From positions 186,001 through 250,000 of the forward strand of contig NZ_AXAY01000001.1 of the NCBI RefSeq assembly GCF_000473045.1: 64,000 nt of DNA. The letters are read 5' to 3'. The stretch is from Bradyrhizobium sp. WSM3983 (GTDB lineage Bacteria; Pseudomonadota; Alphaproteobacteria; Rhizobiales; Xanthobacteraceae). Under the pieces are notes generated by a model, which was not told the DNA's origin, did not search any database, and was given only the letters and a program-made list of their open reading frames with translations. This document shows positions 45,191 to 54,239 of this stretch, in pieces. Position numbers and translations under genes: made by a program. Position 1 is the first letter of the stretch. Each line of letters begins with the position of its first letter.

Positions 45191-45278
45191 CGTCATTGCG
45201 AGGAGCGAAGCGACGAAGCAAATCCAGACTGCCATCGCAGACGGATTTCTGGATTGCTTCGCTGCGCTCGCAATGACG
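45191..45278. repeat. Palindromic repeat (CGTCATTGCGAG type)
   Basis: Arms CGTCATTGCGAGGAGCGAAG and CTGCGCTCGCAATGACG pair imperfectly over the whole unit, with inner arms AATCCAGA and TCTGGATT. It is a well-known type of dispersed repeat in this group. It lies seven bases after the oxidoreductase stop and abuts a truncated flavoprotein start. Confidence 0.82.
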
Positions 45279-45289
45279 GAGGTTGTGGA

Positions 45290-45337
45290 TCCTGCGCCGA
45301 TGACAATGACGTCGTAGGTCTCGTGCGCCGGCATCAT
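45290..45337 (-). pseudogene. N-terminal scrap of a flavoprotein gene cut off at the repeat
   Basis: The minus strand encodes MMPAHETYDVIVIGAGS, the classic start of an FAD/NAD-binding oxidoreductase (TYDVIVIGAG). The next codons lie in the palindromic repeat and the frame reads repeat sequence. Only the first beta-strand of the dinucleotide fold is left. It follows the htrA gene in the same direction and may be the remains of the next gene in that operon. Confidence 0.55.
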
Positions 45338-45395
45338 GCGGCAAGGGTCCCGAGGCAAGGCATGACACCGTCATACTCCGCCCGCGGGCTCGCAG

Positions 45396-46415
45396 CTAGC
45401 GCTGCGGCTTGCGCTCGATCGGATCGATATCGACCGCCCGCAGGCGGCCGAGCCGCAGCACGTCCATGGCCAGCCGCCGGCCGATCCGATCGCGGTCGAG
45501 CACGCGGATCAGATCGTCGACACCGTTGATGTCGACGCCATCGAGCTTGATCACGACGTCGCCGGGCAACAGCCCCGCCTTCGCCGCTGGTCCATCAGGC
45601 TCGATCTGCGCGAGCAGCGCGCCCATCTTGTTCTCGACCCCGGCCAGCACCGCGTGCCGCCGCGGGATGGGCGCAGTCTGTCCGGCAACGCCGATAAAGG
45701 CGCGGCGGACGTAGCCGTGGCGGATGATCTCCGACAGCACGAACTGCGCGGTGTTGCTGGCGACCGCGAAGCAGATGCCTTGCGCACCATTGATGATGGC
45801 GGTGTTGATGCCGATCACCTCCGCATTCGACGACACCAGCGGCCCGCCGGAATTGCCGGGATTGAGCGCGGCATCGGTCTGGATCACGTCCTCGATGGTG
45901 CGCCCGCTAACGGAGCGGATCGAACGCCCGAGCGCCGAGACCACGCCGGCCGTCACGGTCGATTCAAAGCCGAGCGGATTGCCGATCGCGATCACGAGCT
46001 GGCCGCGGCGCAGCGTCTTGGAGTTACCGAGCGCGGCATAAGGCAGGTCGCGCACGCCATTGGCGCGCAGCAGTGCCAGATCAGTGTCGGGATCGACGCC
46101 GAGCACGCGGGCATCGCCGACATGGCCCTCGACGTCCCGCAGCCGGATCTCCTTGGAGGCGCCGACCACGTGGCTGTTGGTCAACACGAGCCCGTCCGGC
46201 GAAATCACGATGCCGGAGCCGAGCCCGCCGCGCTCGCGACCATTCGGCACTTTTGGTCCGGTCTCGACGCGGACAACGGCAGGGCCGACGCGGTCGGTCA
46301 CGTCGATCACGGCATTGGAATAGGCGTCCAGCAATGCCCGGTCATCGACCGGAACAGGCGCTATCGTTCGCGATGACGATGCGTCATCGACGATATCCGA
46401 GGTGAAATCCAACAT
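45396..46415 (-). CDS. HtrA/DegP-type serine protease with PDZ domain
   Basis: Trypsin-fold protease of 339 residues. The triad is His in LTNSHVV, Asp in DPDTDLAL and Ser in DAALNPGNSGGPLV. A PDZ domain occupies the last ~90 residues (GLLPGDVVIKLDGVDINGVD). Unlike periplasmic HtrA proteins it has no signal peptide or membrane helix: the N-terminus (MLDFTSDIVDDASSSRTIAP) is acidic and polar. It may act in the cytoplasm. It is 91 bases downstream of the small-subunit gene on the same strand. Confidence 0.85.
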   Translation of the reverse strand: MLDFTSDIVDDASSSRTIAPVPVDDRALLDAYSNAVIDVTDRVGPAVVRVETGPKVPNGRERGGLGSGIVISPDGLVLTNSHVVGASKEIRLRDVEGHVGDARVLGVDPDTDLALLRANGVRDLPYAALGNSKTLRRGQLVIAIGNPLGFESTVTAGVVSALGRSIRSVSGRTIEDVIQTDAALNPGNSGGPLVSSNAEVIGINTAIINGAQGICFAVASNTAQFVLSEIIRHGYVRRAFIGVAGQTAPIPRRHAVLAGVENKMGALLAQIEPDGPAAKAGLLPGDVVIKLDGVDINGVDDLIRVLDRDRIGRRLAMDVLRLGRLRAVDIDPIERKPQR

Positions 46416-46506
46416 GGCAAGAGTCCTTGAGGCTCACACAGATGGTGGCCTGTTCCCTCTCGTGCAAGTGGCCCGCCCGGGGAGCAAGGCTGGACTGCCT
46501 AGGTGG

Positions 46507-46956
46507 CTAGGGTGCCCGCCGCAGCGTGCCTGCCCTCGCCTTGACCGGGTCGAGCAACGACCAATCACCGTCCGGGAGTACATAGCCTTTGGGGAACGGC
46601 GCGCGCAGCTCGAGCCCGAGCGAGCGCAGCACGCGGTCGTCGCGGTAGTAGCATTGCAGGACCACGCGAACGAGCGTTGCCGCGGCCGCACCGCCGTCCT
46701 TACGAAACTCCTGCGCCACAGCATCGCGCCTCGCGGCATCGAGCTCTGCGAGCGGCTGGCCTGCCAGCCGCGCCAGATGGTCCAGCGCCGCCGTCACCAA
46801 TTTGGTGTCGCGGCCGAGCGTCGCAAGGATATCGGCCTGGATCGCGGCATCGTCGGCGCCGGGCACGTTGTACTCATCGCTGGCGGGCACGATCATGCCG
46901 GCAACGGCGCGGAGGTCGTCGCGTTGGGTGCGCGTGAGTTGATTGTCTGCGGACAT
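46507..46956 (-). CDS. Small partner of the GMC oxidoreductase, gluconate-2-dehydrogenase-subunit-3-like
   Basis: Protein of 149 residues starting seven bases after the GMC oxidoreductase stop. It contains LRAVAGMIVPASDEYNVPGA, a pattern seen in subunit 3 of membrane gluconate 2-dehydrogenases, whose usual role is to aid export of the flavoprotein. The usual Tat leader is missing here, so it may act as a cytoplasmic chaperone. The family call rests on this motif, the size and the location. Confidence 0.65.
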   Translation of the reverse strand: MSADNQLTRTQRDDLRAVAGMIVPASDEYNVPGADDAAIQADILATLGRDTKLVTAALDHLARLAGQPLAELDAARRDAVAQEFRKDGGAAAATLVRVVLQCYYRDDRVLRSLGLELRAPFPKGYVLPDGDWSLLDPVKARAGTLRRAP

Positions 46957-46963
46957 GGCGGCC

Positions 46964-48562
46964 TCAGTCGAACAAGTTGGCGAGGCGCTGCTTCATCTGG
47001 TCGGCGATGTAGAGCGCGAGGGCCTGGATGGTGGAGGTCGGATTCACGCCGCCCGAAGTGACGAAGATGCTGCCATCGACGATGAAAAGATTCTTCACGT
47101 CGTGCGTGCGCCCCCATTCGTTGACGACGGATTTCTTGGGATCGGTACCGATGCGCGCGGTGCCGAGCAGATGCCAGCCGCCCCACGGAATCGGCGAGTT
47201 GACGCAGATGTCGGTTGCCCCCGCTGCCTCGAGAATCTCCCGGCCGCGGGCGAGCGCATGGTCCATCATCTTCTGGCTGTTCTCGCTGATCGTGTAATTG
47301 ATCTTCGGCGCGGGAATGCCGTGGCTGTCCTTCAGCACCGGATCGAGCGTGACCTGGTTGTGCTCCTCCGGCAGGTCTTCGCAGATCGCGGAGAAACCGA
47401 GCCGATGGCCGTTGAGCTTGCGGAAGACGCGGTGATGATCCGCGCCCCACGGCAGAATGCCCTTCTGCTCGCTGACGACGGCCTCGAACACCGGCCCTGC
47501 CCCGCGCACGAACTGGACGCCGTAGCCGCGCACGAAGCCGCGCGACAGGTCCGTGTCATACCACTCCTTGCTCCACAGGCAGGTCGGCGGCGCGCGGTTG
47601 CTGTCGGTCGGCTCCTTCACGTAGCCGTAAATCTGCGCATAAGGGTGGAACATCAAATTCTTGCCGACGAGGCCGGACGAATTGGCGAGGCCGTTCGGGT
47701 AGTGGTCAGATTTCGAGTTGAGCAGCAGCCGCGGCGTGCCGACGCCGTTGCAGGCGACGATCACGACATGCGCCGGCTGGACCTGTTCGATGCCGTCCTG
47801 GTCGTAATAGACCACGCCCGTGGCCATGCCGTTCTCGTCGGTCGTGATCTCGCGCACCCGGCAATGCGTGCGCAGCTCGACCCCGGCGCGGACCGCATGC
47901 GGCCAATAGGTGATGTCGGTCGAGGATTTCGCACCTTGCGCGCAGGCCGGCGTGCAATGGCCGAGATTGATGCAACGCGCGCGGCCCTCATAATCCATGG
48001 TCGCGACCGTCGTATCCGACGGCCACCAGTGCCAGCCGAGCTTGTTCATGGTCTTGCCGATGATCGCGCCGGACAGACCGAGCGGCTGTTGCGGCATCGG
48101 CGGATGGGTCAGCGGCGAGAGCGGATCGCCCGACAGACCGGACGTGCCCATCATCCGGTCGTTCTCTTCGAAGAACGGCGTCAGCGCGTCGTAATCGATC
48201 GGCCAGTCGTCGGCGACGCCGTCGAGCGTCCTGACCTTGAAATCGGAGGGATGCAGCCGCGGCCAATGCGCGGTGTACATCACCGTCGAGCCGCCGACCG
48301 CGTTGTAGTTGACGACCTTGATCGGCGAATCGTCATCGTTGATCGGATAATCCTCGGGCCGGCCGCGGACATTGGGGCTCGACGACCACTCGCCGTAGAA
48401 CTTGGCCTCCCAGTCGCGGCCCGTGCTGGGATATTCCGCCGGGTTCATCCAGCCGCCCTGCTCCAGGCAGAGAATGTGCATCTTGGTCTCGGCCAGCGAC
48501 CACGCCACCGCGGCGCCCGAAGCGCCGGCGCCGATGATGAGGACGTCCACGGGGTCTTTCAT
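46964..48562 (-). CDS. GMC-family FAD oxidoreductase
   Basis: Flavoprotein of 532 residues. The FAD motif VLIIGAGASGAAVAWSLAE begins at residue 7, and GGSTVMYTAHWPRLHPSDF is the second GMC signature. The C-terminal active-site block reads GGWHLLGTARIG and FVTSGGVNPTSTI. It resembles the large subunit of sugar or gluconate dehydrogenases that oxidise sugars or alcohols, but no signal peptide or cytochrome subunit is present. The start is the ATG at 48562 with GGAGGAA upstream; the frame runs on to 48919 without homology. It forms an operon with the small partner and then htrA. Confidence 0.86.
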   Translation of the reverse strand: MKDPVDVLIIGAGASGAAVAWSLAETKMHILCLEQGGWMNPAEYPSTGRDWEAKFYGEWSSSPNVRGRPEDYPINDDDSPIKVVNYNAVGGSTVMYTAHWPRLHPSDFKVRTLDGVADDWPIDYDALTPFFEENDRMMGTSGLSGDPLSPLTHPPMPQQPLGLSGAIIGKTMNKLGWHWWPSDTTVATMDYEGRARCINLGHCTPACAQGAKSSTDITYWPHAVRAGVELRTHCRVREITTDENGMATGVVYYDQDGIEQVQPAHVVIVACNGVGTPRLLLNSKSDHYPNGLANSSGLVGKNLMFHPYAQIYGYVKEPTDSNRAPPTCLWSKEWYDTDLSRGFVRGYGVQFVRGAGPVFEAVVSEQKGILPWGADHHRVFRKLNGHRLGFSAICEDLPEEHNQVTLDPVLKDSHGIPAPKINYTISENSQKMMDHALARGREILEAAGATDICVNSPIPWGGWHLLGTARIGTDPKKSVVNEWGRTHDVKNLFIVDGSIFVTSGGVNPTSTIQALALYIADQMKQRLANLFD

Positions 48563-48764
48563 CGAAACGTCTTCCTCCCGCCCTCGCCGCTTCAAGGGCG
48601 ATTCGGCCTTGCTGCCTTGATCTACAACTCGGAACGATAGGGGCAGACCGGCCGGCGAGTAAAGGCTGGCGCGCGAATGTCGCACTTCGCGCAGCGCAGA
48701 CCATTGGTCTCGCGACGCCCGGATGCTAGGAACGAGGGGCAAGAGCAATCGATAGCGAGAAGTT

Positions 48765-49553
48765 ATGTCCCTCGAGAATTTATTTGCCGCCGCCCGCGCC
48801 TTCGCGCTTGTCTCATTTCTCGCTCTGTCAGGATTTCTGGGGACCTCCAGCCCCGCCACCGCGCTGACCGCGGCTGCGACGGTCCGGGACGCCAATTCGA
48901 TCCAACTCGGCGACGTCACCTACCGGCTCGACGGCGTCGACGCGCCCGAGCTCGACCAGGTCTGCATCGACGACCACGCCGATCCCTGGACCTGCGGCAT
49001 CGAGGCCCGCGATCAGCTCACCAAGCTGATCGGCGGAAAGCCCGTGCGCTGCGACGATGTCGGTCCCGAGAAGAACTTTGGCAAGCGCCATCGCGCGATC
49101 TGTACGGTCGAGGGCGGCAAGGTCTCGTTGAACGAGCAGCTGCTGAAGCTGGGCTTTGCCATCGCGCGCGAGCCCATCAAGGCCAACGTCAAGGCGGCGG
49201 CTGCCGAGGCCAAGACGGCGTCAGCCGGCATATGGAAGGGCTGCTTTGTTGCACCGCAAGAATTCCGCACCGGCAAGAAGGACGGCGCCCTGCTCGGCGC
49301 CGCCTGCCGCGCCGACCGCGACAAGGAAATTCGCGCGGTGCTGTTTCCGGAGGAGCTGACGGCGCCGCCGAGCTGCGCCATCAAGGGCAAGCTCGCGGTA
49401 CGCGCGCGCGTCACCGGCAATATCGGTATCTATCATCTGCGGGGCTGCCCGAGCTACGCCGCGACCACCAAGCCGGACCGCTGGTTCTGCTCGGAGGACG
49501 ACGCGCAGGCCTCGGGCTTCCGCAAGGCCTACAACTGCCGCCGGCCAAAGTGA
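48765..49553 (+). CDS. Thermonuclease-family protein, exported
   Basis: Periplasmic or secreted protein of 262 residues. A signal peptide ([21 protein letters not shown]) is followed by a staphylococcal-nuclease (OB) fold. Active-site features are [23 protein letters not shown] (Arg) and [14 protein letters not shown]. Cys pairs suggest disulfides. An extra C-terminal region with [20 protein letters not shown] resembles the tail found after such nucleases. The gene is monocistronic. Confidence 0.83.
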   Translation: MSLENLFAAARAFALVSFLALSGFLGTSSPATALTAAATVRDANSIQLGDVTYRLDGVDAPELDQVCIDDHADPWTCGIEARDQLTKLIGGKPVRCDDVGPEKNFGKRHRAICTVEGGKVSLNEQLLKLGFAIAREPIKANVKAAAAEAKTASAGIWKGCFVAPQEFRTGKKDGALLGAACRADRDKEIRAVLFPEELTAPPSCAIKGKLAVRARVTGNIGIYHLRGCPSYAATTKPDRWFCSEDDAQASGFRKAYNCRRPK

Positions 49554-49677
49554 ACAAATAGTTCACGCAGCCGTGAGTGGTATCCTGAGACGGTATTGAC
49601 CCGGAATTGAACTCCTATCGCGAGTTGCTGCACCAATATGTGTACGCAAGCGCTTCGCGCGAGCGTTTCCTTGGCGG

Positions 49678-49763
49678 CGATCCGGCTTCCGTCCGATTGC
49701 TTGGCTCGGGCGTTTCCTCCCTAGACTTGGGCCGCTTGTCACCAACAAGCGGCCTTTCTTTTT
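49678..49763 (+). ncRNA. Alpha-r8/MmgR-type small regulatory RNA
   Basis: TTTCCTCCCT at 49713-49722 is the single-stranded 10-base signature conserved in the rhizobial MmgR (alpha-r8, suhB Rfam family) sRNA. As in that family, it is followed after a few bases by a strong GC-rich terminator stem beginning GGCCGC and a T-run. MmgR is ~77 bases and Hfq-bound, and it limits PHB storage when nitrogen is short. The 5' end is set by analogy and is approximate. It lies between convergent protein genes, free of coding sequence. Confidence 0.7.
49730..49763 (+). terminator. Rho-independent terminator of the sRNA
   Basis: GGCCGCTTGT (49730-49739) pairs perfectly with ACAAGCGGCC (49745-49754) around a five-base loop, followed by TTTCTTTTT. 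It is the clearest intrinsic terminator in the window and ends the sRNA candidate. Confidence 0.88.
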
Positions 49764-49808
49764 GGCACAATGCATCGGAATCGATTCCAGCCATTCGGCT
49801 GTCGTAAC

Positions 49809-50420
49809 TCAAGCCCGACCGCGGATGAAGCGGAATGCGAGAGCGAACATGACCTCGACAACAACAATGCCGATGATGGCAGTGGAGGCCGCAGTCGACG
49901 GATCGACATGACTTTCTCGCAAACCGTAGCCCAGCACGAGAAATGGCGCATTCCAGGCAAGAGCCCCGACGAAGGTCGCCGTCGTAAAGCACGTCAGTGG
50001 AATGGCCACGACCCCGGCGGGAAAAGCCATATAGACGCGGACCAGGGGAATGACCTGGGAGCTCACGGTGATCCAGAACTGGTTGCGGTGGTATGAGCCC
50101 GTCAACTGGCGATATTTTTCAACCCGAAGGCTCAGATAGCGTCCCGCGCGTTGCACCAATGCCTCACCGCGCTGAGGGCCGAACCACCGCCCCGCGGCGT
50201 ACCAGATCAGCGAGCCGAGCGTCGACCCGGCCGTAGTTGCCGCGAGGGCCCAGGGCAAAGCGGCAAAATCCGGGACGACGAACATGCCGAGCACGATCAG
50301 CACTCCATAGGACGGCACGATCGGAACAAGCTTTTCCGCGGCCGCGCACAACATCAAGCCAAGCAACCCCCAACCGGCCAGATCGGAGACGAAGGCCGGC
50401 AAATCAGACAGGCCGGTCAT
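49809..50420 (-). CDS. DedA-family membrane protein
   Basis: Polytopic inner-membrane protein of 203 residues. It has the DedA layout: AAAEKLVPIVPSYGVLIVLG with the early acidic residue and Pro-rich re-entrant loop, GSTLGSLIWYAAGRWFG, and the late VIPLVRVYMAFPAGV with the conserved Arg. DedA proteins flip lipids (undecaprenyl phosphate or phosphatidylethanolamine). The ATG overlaps the end of the PmtA-like gene by four bases, so lipid modification and lipid movement are linked in one operon. Confidence 0.86.
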   Translation of the reverse strand: MTGLSDLPAFVSDLAGWGLLGLMLCAAAEKLVPIVPSYGVLIVLGMFVVPDFAALPWALAATTAGSTLGSLIWYAAGRWFGPQRGEALVQRAGRYLSLRVEKYRQLTGSYHRNQFWITVSSQVIPLVRVYMAFPAGVVAIPLTCFTTATFVGALAWNAPFLVLGYGLRESHVDPSTAASTAIIGIVVVEVMFALAFRFIRGRA

Positions 50421-51007
50421 CTTCCGCCCTCGCGCGATGTCAGTCGTTTGCGCCGGACAATCTTGTAGACCTGGGCGGGCGGAAAATTCCGCAGCACCCG
50501 GCCATGAAGACTCGCCTTGAGGCCGAGACGGTCGAGCAGGCGGCGCGACACCGGGCAGCGAACGCCATAGGTGAACTGGTAAAGTGCGCCGCCGTTGCGC
50601 AGAAGAGAAAACACGCCGATCAGGATGGCCGTGACCTTTCTGGCCGACATGTTCAGCAAGGGCAGTCCGCTGATAGCGCTGCCCAGAGGCGCGCTGCCAA
50701 GGAGGCGACAGACGCCGAGCCGCGCCGCATCCATCCGGAGCACGCGAGCTTCGGGGAAGCGCAGTCGGAGAACGCGGGCAAAATCGGAGCCGGATTCGAC
50801 GAGAGTCAAATCCGTCTGACGGACACCGCGCGCGAGAAGGGCCTCGGTAAAGACCCCTGTGCCGGGACCGAGTTCAAGGACAGGTCCATCCGACGGATCG
50901 ACCTCCCTCGTGATGAGATCTGCGAGCACCGGCCCCGAGGGAGCGATGGCACCGACCATCAACGGATTGGACGCGAGCGCCCTGAAGAAGAGGAAAGTAT
51001 TGGACAT
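50417..51007 (-). CDS. SAM-dependent phospholipid N-methyltransferase-like protein
   Basis: Class I methyltransferase of 196 residues with motif I VLELGPGTGVFTEALLARG. The N-terminus FFRALASNPLMVGAIAPSGP is typical of PmtA-type enzymes that methylate phosphatidylethanolamine toward phosphatidylcholine; the late KIVRRKRL matches their basic tail. I use the ATG at 51007 with GGAG five bases upstream (a start at 51052 lacks one). Related rRNA or protein methyltransferases cannot be excluded. The DedA overlap supports a lipid role. Confidence 0.68.
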   Translation of the reverse strand: MSNTFLFFRALASNPLMVGAIAPSGPVLADLITREVDPSDGPVLELGPGTGVFTEALLARGVRQTDLTLVESGSDFARVLRLRFPEARVLRMDAARLGVCRLLGSAPLGSAISGLPLLNMSARKVTAILIGVFSLLRNGGALYQFTYGVRCPVSRRLLDRLGLKASLHGRVLRNFPPAQVYKIVRRKRLTSREGGR

Positions 51008-51211
51008 GGAACTCCATCCGCGCGCGCCGATCGATTCGGCAGCCTCAGCCAATGAGCGTTAAGGTGAGCGGATTGTGAGAACATTGCGCCTCAGCGCCAC
51101 TTCGCCAGCCGGCGTCTCCAGCGTGCGGATCCGAATTGTCGAACCGGTCCGTGCTCTCGCCGCTTGTCACAGGCTAGAGAGACGACATTCCGGATCGCCG
51201 CGGCTTAAATT

Positions 51212-51601
51212 TCAGCGCCGCATCTGCATAATCTGATCCATCGGCGGCATGTTCTGGTTGAGATGCCCCATGATCCAGACCGTGCCACCGACCACCAGGA
51301 AGACAACCAGCAGGCCGAAGGCCAGCGCCAGCACATTGTTGGTGTTGTCAGGCCCCGTGGTGATGTGCAGGAAGAACACCAGGTGCACACCCATCTGCGC
51401 GATCGCGAGCACGATCAGCGCAACGGGGATCGAAGGCTGCCAGACCAGATCAGTGCCGGCGATGAAGAACGAGGTCGCGGTGAGCAGCAACGCGAGGACG
51501 AGACCGACGACATAGCCGACGATACGCTCGCCCACGCTGTGTTGTTCTTCATCGCCAGGGGCGATGTCGTGCTCGACATGCATGTGGGTCTGATCGCTCA
51601 T
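51212..51601 (-). CDS. cyoD: Cytochrome bo3 quinol oxidase subunit IV
   Basis: Small membrane subunit of 129 residues with three helices (ERIVGYVVGLVLALLLTATS; PVALIVLAIAQMGVHLVFFL; VLALAFGLLVVFLVVGGTVW), as in CyoD, which aids assembly of the copper site. The ATG at 51601 overlaps the cyoC stop by four bases. It is the last gene of the operon; no cyoE heme-O synthase gene follows. Confidence 0.9.
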   Translation of the reverse strand: MSDQTHMHVEHDIAPGDEEQHSVGERIVGYVVGLVLALLLTATSFFIAGTDLVWQPSIPVALIVLAIAQMGVHLVFFLHITTGPDNTNNVLALAFGLLVVFLVVGGTVWIMGHLNQNMPPMDQIMQMRR

Positions 51602-52239
51602 ACGCCACTCCCAAGCAAATACACGACGGAAAAGACGCCGACCCAGATGATGTCGAGCGCGTGCCAGAACAGCGCAAAGCACATCATCCGGCGCAGGACG
51701 TCGGCGCGAAAGCCTTTTGCGAAGACCTGGGCCATCATGGTGAGCAGCCAGAGCACGCCGGCCGAGACATGCAGGCCATGACATCCGACCAGCGAGAAGA
51801 ACGCGGTCAGGAAGGCGCTCCGCGAAGGGCCATAGCCGCGGGCGACGAGATCGGCGAATTCCTTGAACTCGATGGCCAGGAAGATCAGCCCGAGTACGCA
51901 GGTCACGGCCATGCCGAGATAGAACCAGAACCGGTTGCGCACGTCGGCTGCAATGCTCGCCATGCCGCAGGTAAAACTCGAGAGCAGCAGGCAGACGGTC
52001 TCGATCGCGACGTTCCGCTGCTCAAAAATCTCCGAGCCCTTGGGGCCGTCGGCGGTCTGGCTGACCAGCACCGCATAGGCCGCAAAGAAGCAGGAGAACA
52101 TCACGATGTCGGAGAGCAGGAACACCCAGAATCCGTAGGCGGTCACAGTGCGCTTCGGCGCCGGCCCGGGATGCTCGACGACAAAGCCGATGTGATGGGG
52201 ATCGGCATGCGCGTGGCCAACGGTCGCGGTCATCGCCAT
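51598..52239 (-). CDS. cyoC: Cytochrome bo3 quinol oxidase subunit III
   Basis: Five-helix subunit III of 213 residues. It has AYGFWVFLLSDIVMFSCFFA and GCHGLHVSAGVLWLLTMMAQ, the HGxHV motif common to subunit III. The N-terminal cytoplasmic part is His-rich. The start shares one base with the cyoB stop (TGATG). Confidence 0.9.
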   Translation of the reverse strand: MAMTATVGHAHADPHHIGFVVEHPGPAPKRTVTAYGFWVFLLSDIVMFSCFFAAYAVLVSQTADGPKGSEIFEQRNVAIETVCLLLSSFTCGMASIAADVRNRFWFYLGMAVTCVLGLIFLAIEFKEFADLVARGYGPSRSAFLTAFFSLVGCHGLHVSAGVLWLLTMMAQVFAKGFRADVLRRMMCFALFWHALDIIWVGVFSVVYLLGSGV

Positions 52240-54239
52240 CAGATCGCTCCCGCCAGGCTGACGAGGCTGCGCCGCTCCTCGAGATTGACGCGGTCGATCG
52301 CGGCGACCTCCGCGGCGGGAATGACGTATTCGTCATGGTCGCGCCAGGCAAAGACGACGAAGGTCGCGAACGCGCCGATACCGCCCAAAATCACCATCCA
52401 CCAGATATGCCAGATCAGCGCAAATCCCATGATGGTGGCGAAGAACGCGCAGACGAAGCCGGTCGGCGAGTTCCTGGGCATCTCGATGTCTTGATACTCA
52501 GGCACTTCGTGTTCGAGCAGTTGCTGCTTGGCATGGGTCTTCATATCCCAATAGGCATCCTCGCCGCGCACATCGGGATTGAAGGCGAAATTGAACACCG
52601 GCGGCGGCGACGACGTCGCCCATTCCAGCGAGCGGCCGTCCCAGGGATCGCCGGTACGATCCCGCAAGGCCTCACGATTGCGGATGCTGACCACGAGCTG
52701 CATGATCTGGCAGATGACGCCGATCGACAGCACGGCCATGCCGACAGCCGCCACGATCATCCAGGGCCGCCACGCCGCGACATTATAGTGCTGCAAGCGC
52801 CGCGTCATGCCAAGCATGCCGGCGACATAGAGCGGCACGAAGGTGACGTAGAAGCCTGTGAAGGTAAACCAGAACGCCAGCTTCCCCCAGCGCTCGTCGA
52901 GGCGGAAACCGAACGCCTTGGGAAACCAGTACTCGAAGCCGGCAAAGGCGCCGAACAGCACACCGCCGATGATGACGTTGTGGAAGTGCGCCACCAGGAA
53001 CATGCTGTTATGGAGTATGAAATCGGCCGGCGGCACCGCGACCAGCACGCCGGTCAGGCCGCCGATGATGAAGGTGACCATGAAGCCGACCGCCCACAGC
53101 ATCGGCGTCGCAAAGCGGATGCGCCCGCCATACATCGTGAACAGCCAGTTGTAGATCTTCACGCCTGTCGGCACCGCGATGATCATGCTGGCGATGCCGA
53201 AGATGGCATTGACATCAGGGCCCGCCCCCATCGTGAAGAAATGGTGCAGCCAGACCATGAAGGAGATGACGCAGATCGCCATGGTCGCGAGCACCATCGA
53301 GCGATAGCCGAACAGCGCCTTGCCGGAGAAGGTCGACACCACTTCGGAGAAGATTCCGAAGGCCGGCAGCACCAGGATATAGACCTCCGGATGCCCCCAG
53401 GCCCAGATCAGATTCATGAACATCATGACGTTGCCGCCGGCTTCATTGGTGAAGAAGTGGAAGCCGAGGTAACGGTCGAGCAGCAGCATCGCCAGCGTCG
53501 CGGTGAGGATCGGAAACGCCGCGACGATCAGAAGGCTGGAGGCCAGCGTGGTCCAGCAGAACATCGGCATGCGCAGATAGTTCATGCCCTTGGTGCGCAG
53601 CTTCAGCACGGTCGTGACGAGATTGATGCCGGCGACGAGCGTGCCGACCCCGGAGATCTGCAGCGACCAGGCGTAATAGTCGACGCCGACGCCGGGCGAA
53701 TAGGACAGCCCCGACAGCGGCGGAAAGGCGAGCCAGCCGGTGCGCGCGAATTCGCCGATCACGAGCGACAGATTGACCAGCAGCGCGCCTGTCGCAGTCA
53801 GCCAGAAGCCGACCGAATTCAGCGTCGGGAAAGCCACGTCGCGCACGCCGAGCTGGAGCGGCACGACCAGATTCATCAGCCCGATCACGAACGGCATCGC
53901 CACGAAGAAGATCATGATGGTGCCGTGCGCCGAGAAAATCTGGTTGTAATGTTCCGGCGGAAGATAACCCTGCGACTGATAGGCGATCGCCTGCTGGATG
54001 CGCATCATGATGGCGTCGCTGCCGCCGCGCAGCAGCATCACCGAGGCGAGCAGGATGTACATGGCACCGATGCGCTTGTGATCGACGCTGGTGATCCACT
54101 CGTGCCAGAGATAAGGCAGATGTCCCTTCACCACGACCCAAGTGAGCACGGCGAGTATGCCGACCAGCACGATCGCTCCGGCGATGAGCGGGATGGGCTG
54201 ATCGAACGGGATGGCCGACCAGTCGAGCTTACCGAGCAT
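52239..54239 (-). CDS. cyoB: Cytochrome bo3 quinol oxidase subunit I
   Basis: Catalytic subunit of 666 residues, about 15 helices. Metal ligands are visible: the heme His in [13 protein letters not shown], the cross-linked [15 protein letters not shown] (His-Tyr of CuB), the WLHHFFTMG pair, and [12 protein letters not shown] for both hemes. It reduces oxygen to water and pumps protons from quinol. The ATG at 54239 has GGAGG upstream and overlaps the cyoA end by 11 bases; an upstream start at 54269 is possible but unlikely. Confidence 0.93.
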   Translation of the reverse strand: MLGKLDWSAIPFDQPIPLIAGAIVLVGILAVLTWVVVKGHLPYLWHEWITSVDHKRIGAMYILLASVMLLRGGSDAIMMRIQQAIAYQSQGYLPPEHYNQIFSAHGTIMIFFVAMPFVIGLMNLVVPLQLGVRDVAFPTLNSVGFWLTATGALLVNLSLVIGEFARTGWLAFPPLSGLSYSPGVGVDYYAWSLQISGVGTLVAGINLVTTVLKLRTKGMNYLRMPMFCWTTLASSLLIVAAFPILTATLAMLLLDRYLGFHFFTNEAGGNVMMFMNLIWAWGHPEVYILVLPAFGIFSEVVSTFSGKALFGYRSMVLATMAICVISFMVWLHHFFTMGAGPDVNAIFGIASMIIAVPTGVKIYNWLFTMYGGRIRFATPMLWAVGFMVTFIIGGLTGVLVAVPPADFILHNSMFLVAHFHNVIIGGVLFGAFAGFEYWFPKAFGFRLDERWGKLAFWFTFTGFYVTFVPLYVAGMLGMTRRLQHYNVAAWRPWMIVAAVGMAVLSIGVICQIMQLVVSIRNREALRDRTGDPWDGRSLEWATSSPPPVFNFAFNPDVRGEDAYWDMKTHAKQQLLEHEVPEYQDIEMPRNSPTGFVCAFFATIMGFALIWHIWWMVILGGIGAFATFVVFAWRDHDEYVIPAAEVAAIDRVNLEERRSLVSLAGAI

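Noticed and set aside
46943..48640. Plus-strand open frame opposite the GMC oxidoreductase
   Set aside because: Shadow frame of a conserved gene with no family motif.
48736..48760. GGAAC-N16-CGAT as a third EcfG promoter before the nuclease gene
   Set aside because: The -10 element is CGAT, not CGTT; one mismatch in a four-base box is too weak.
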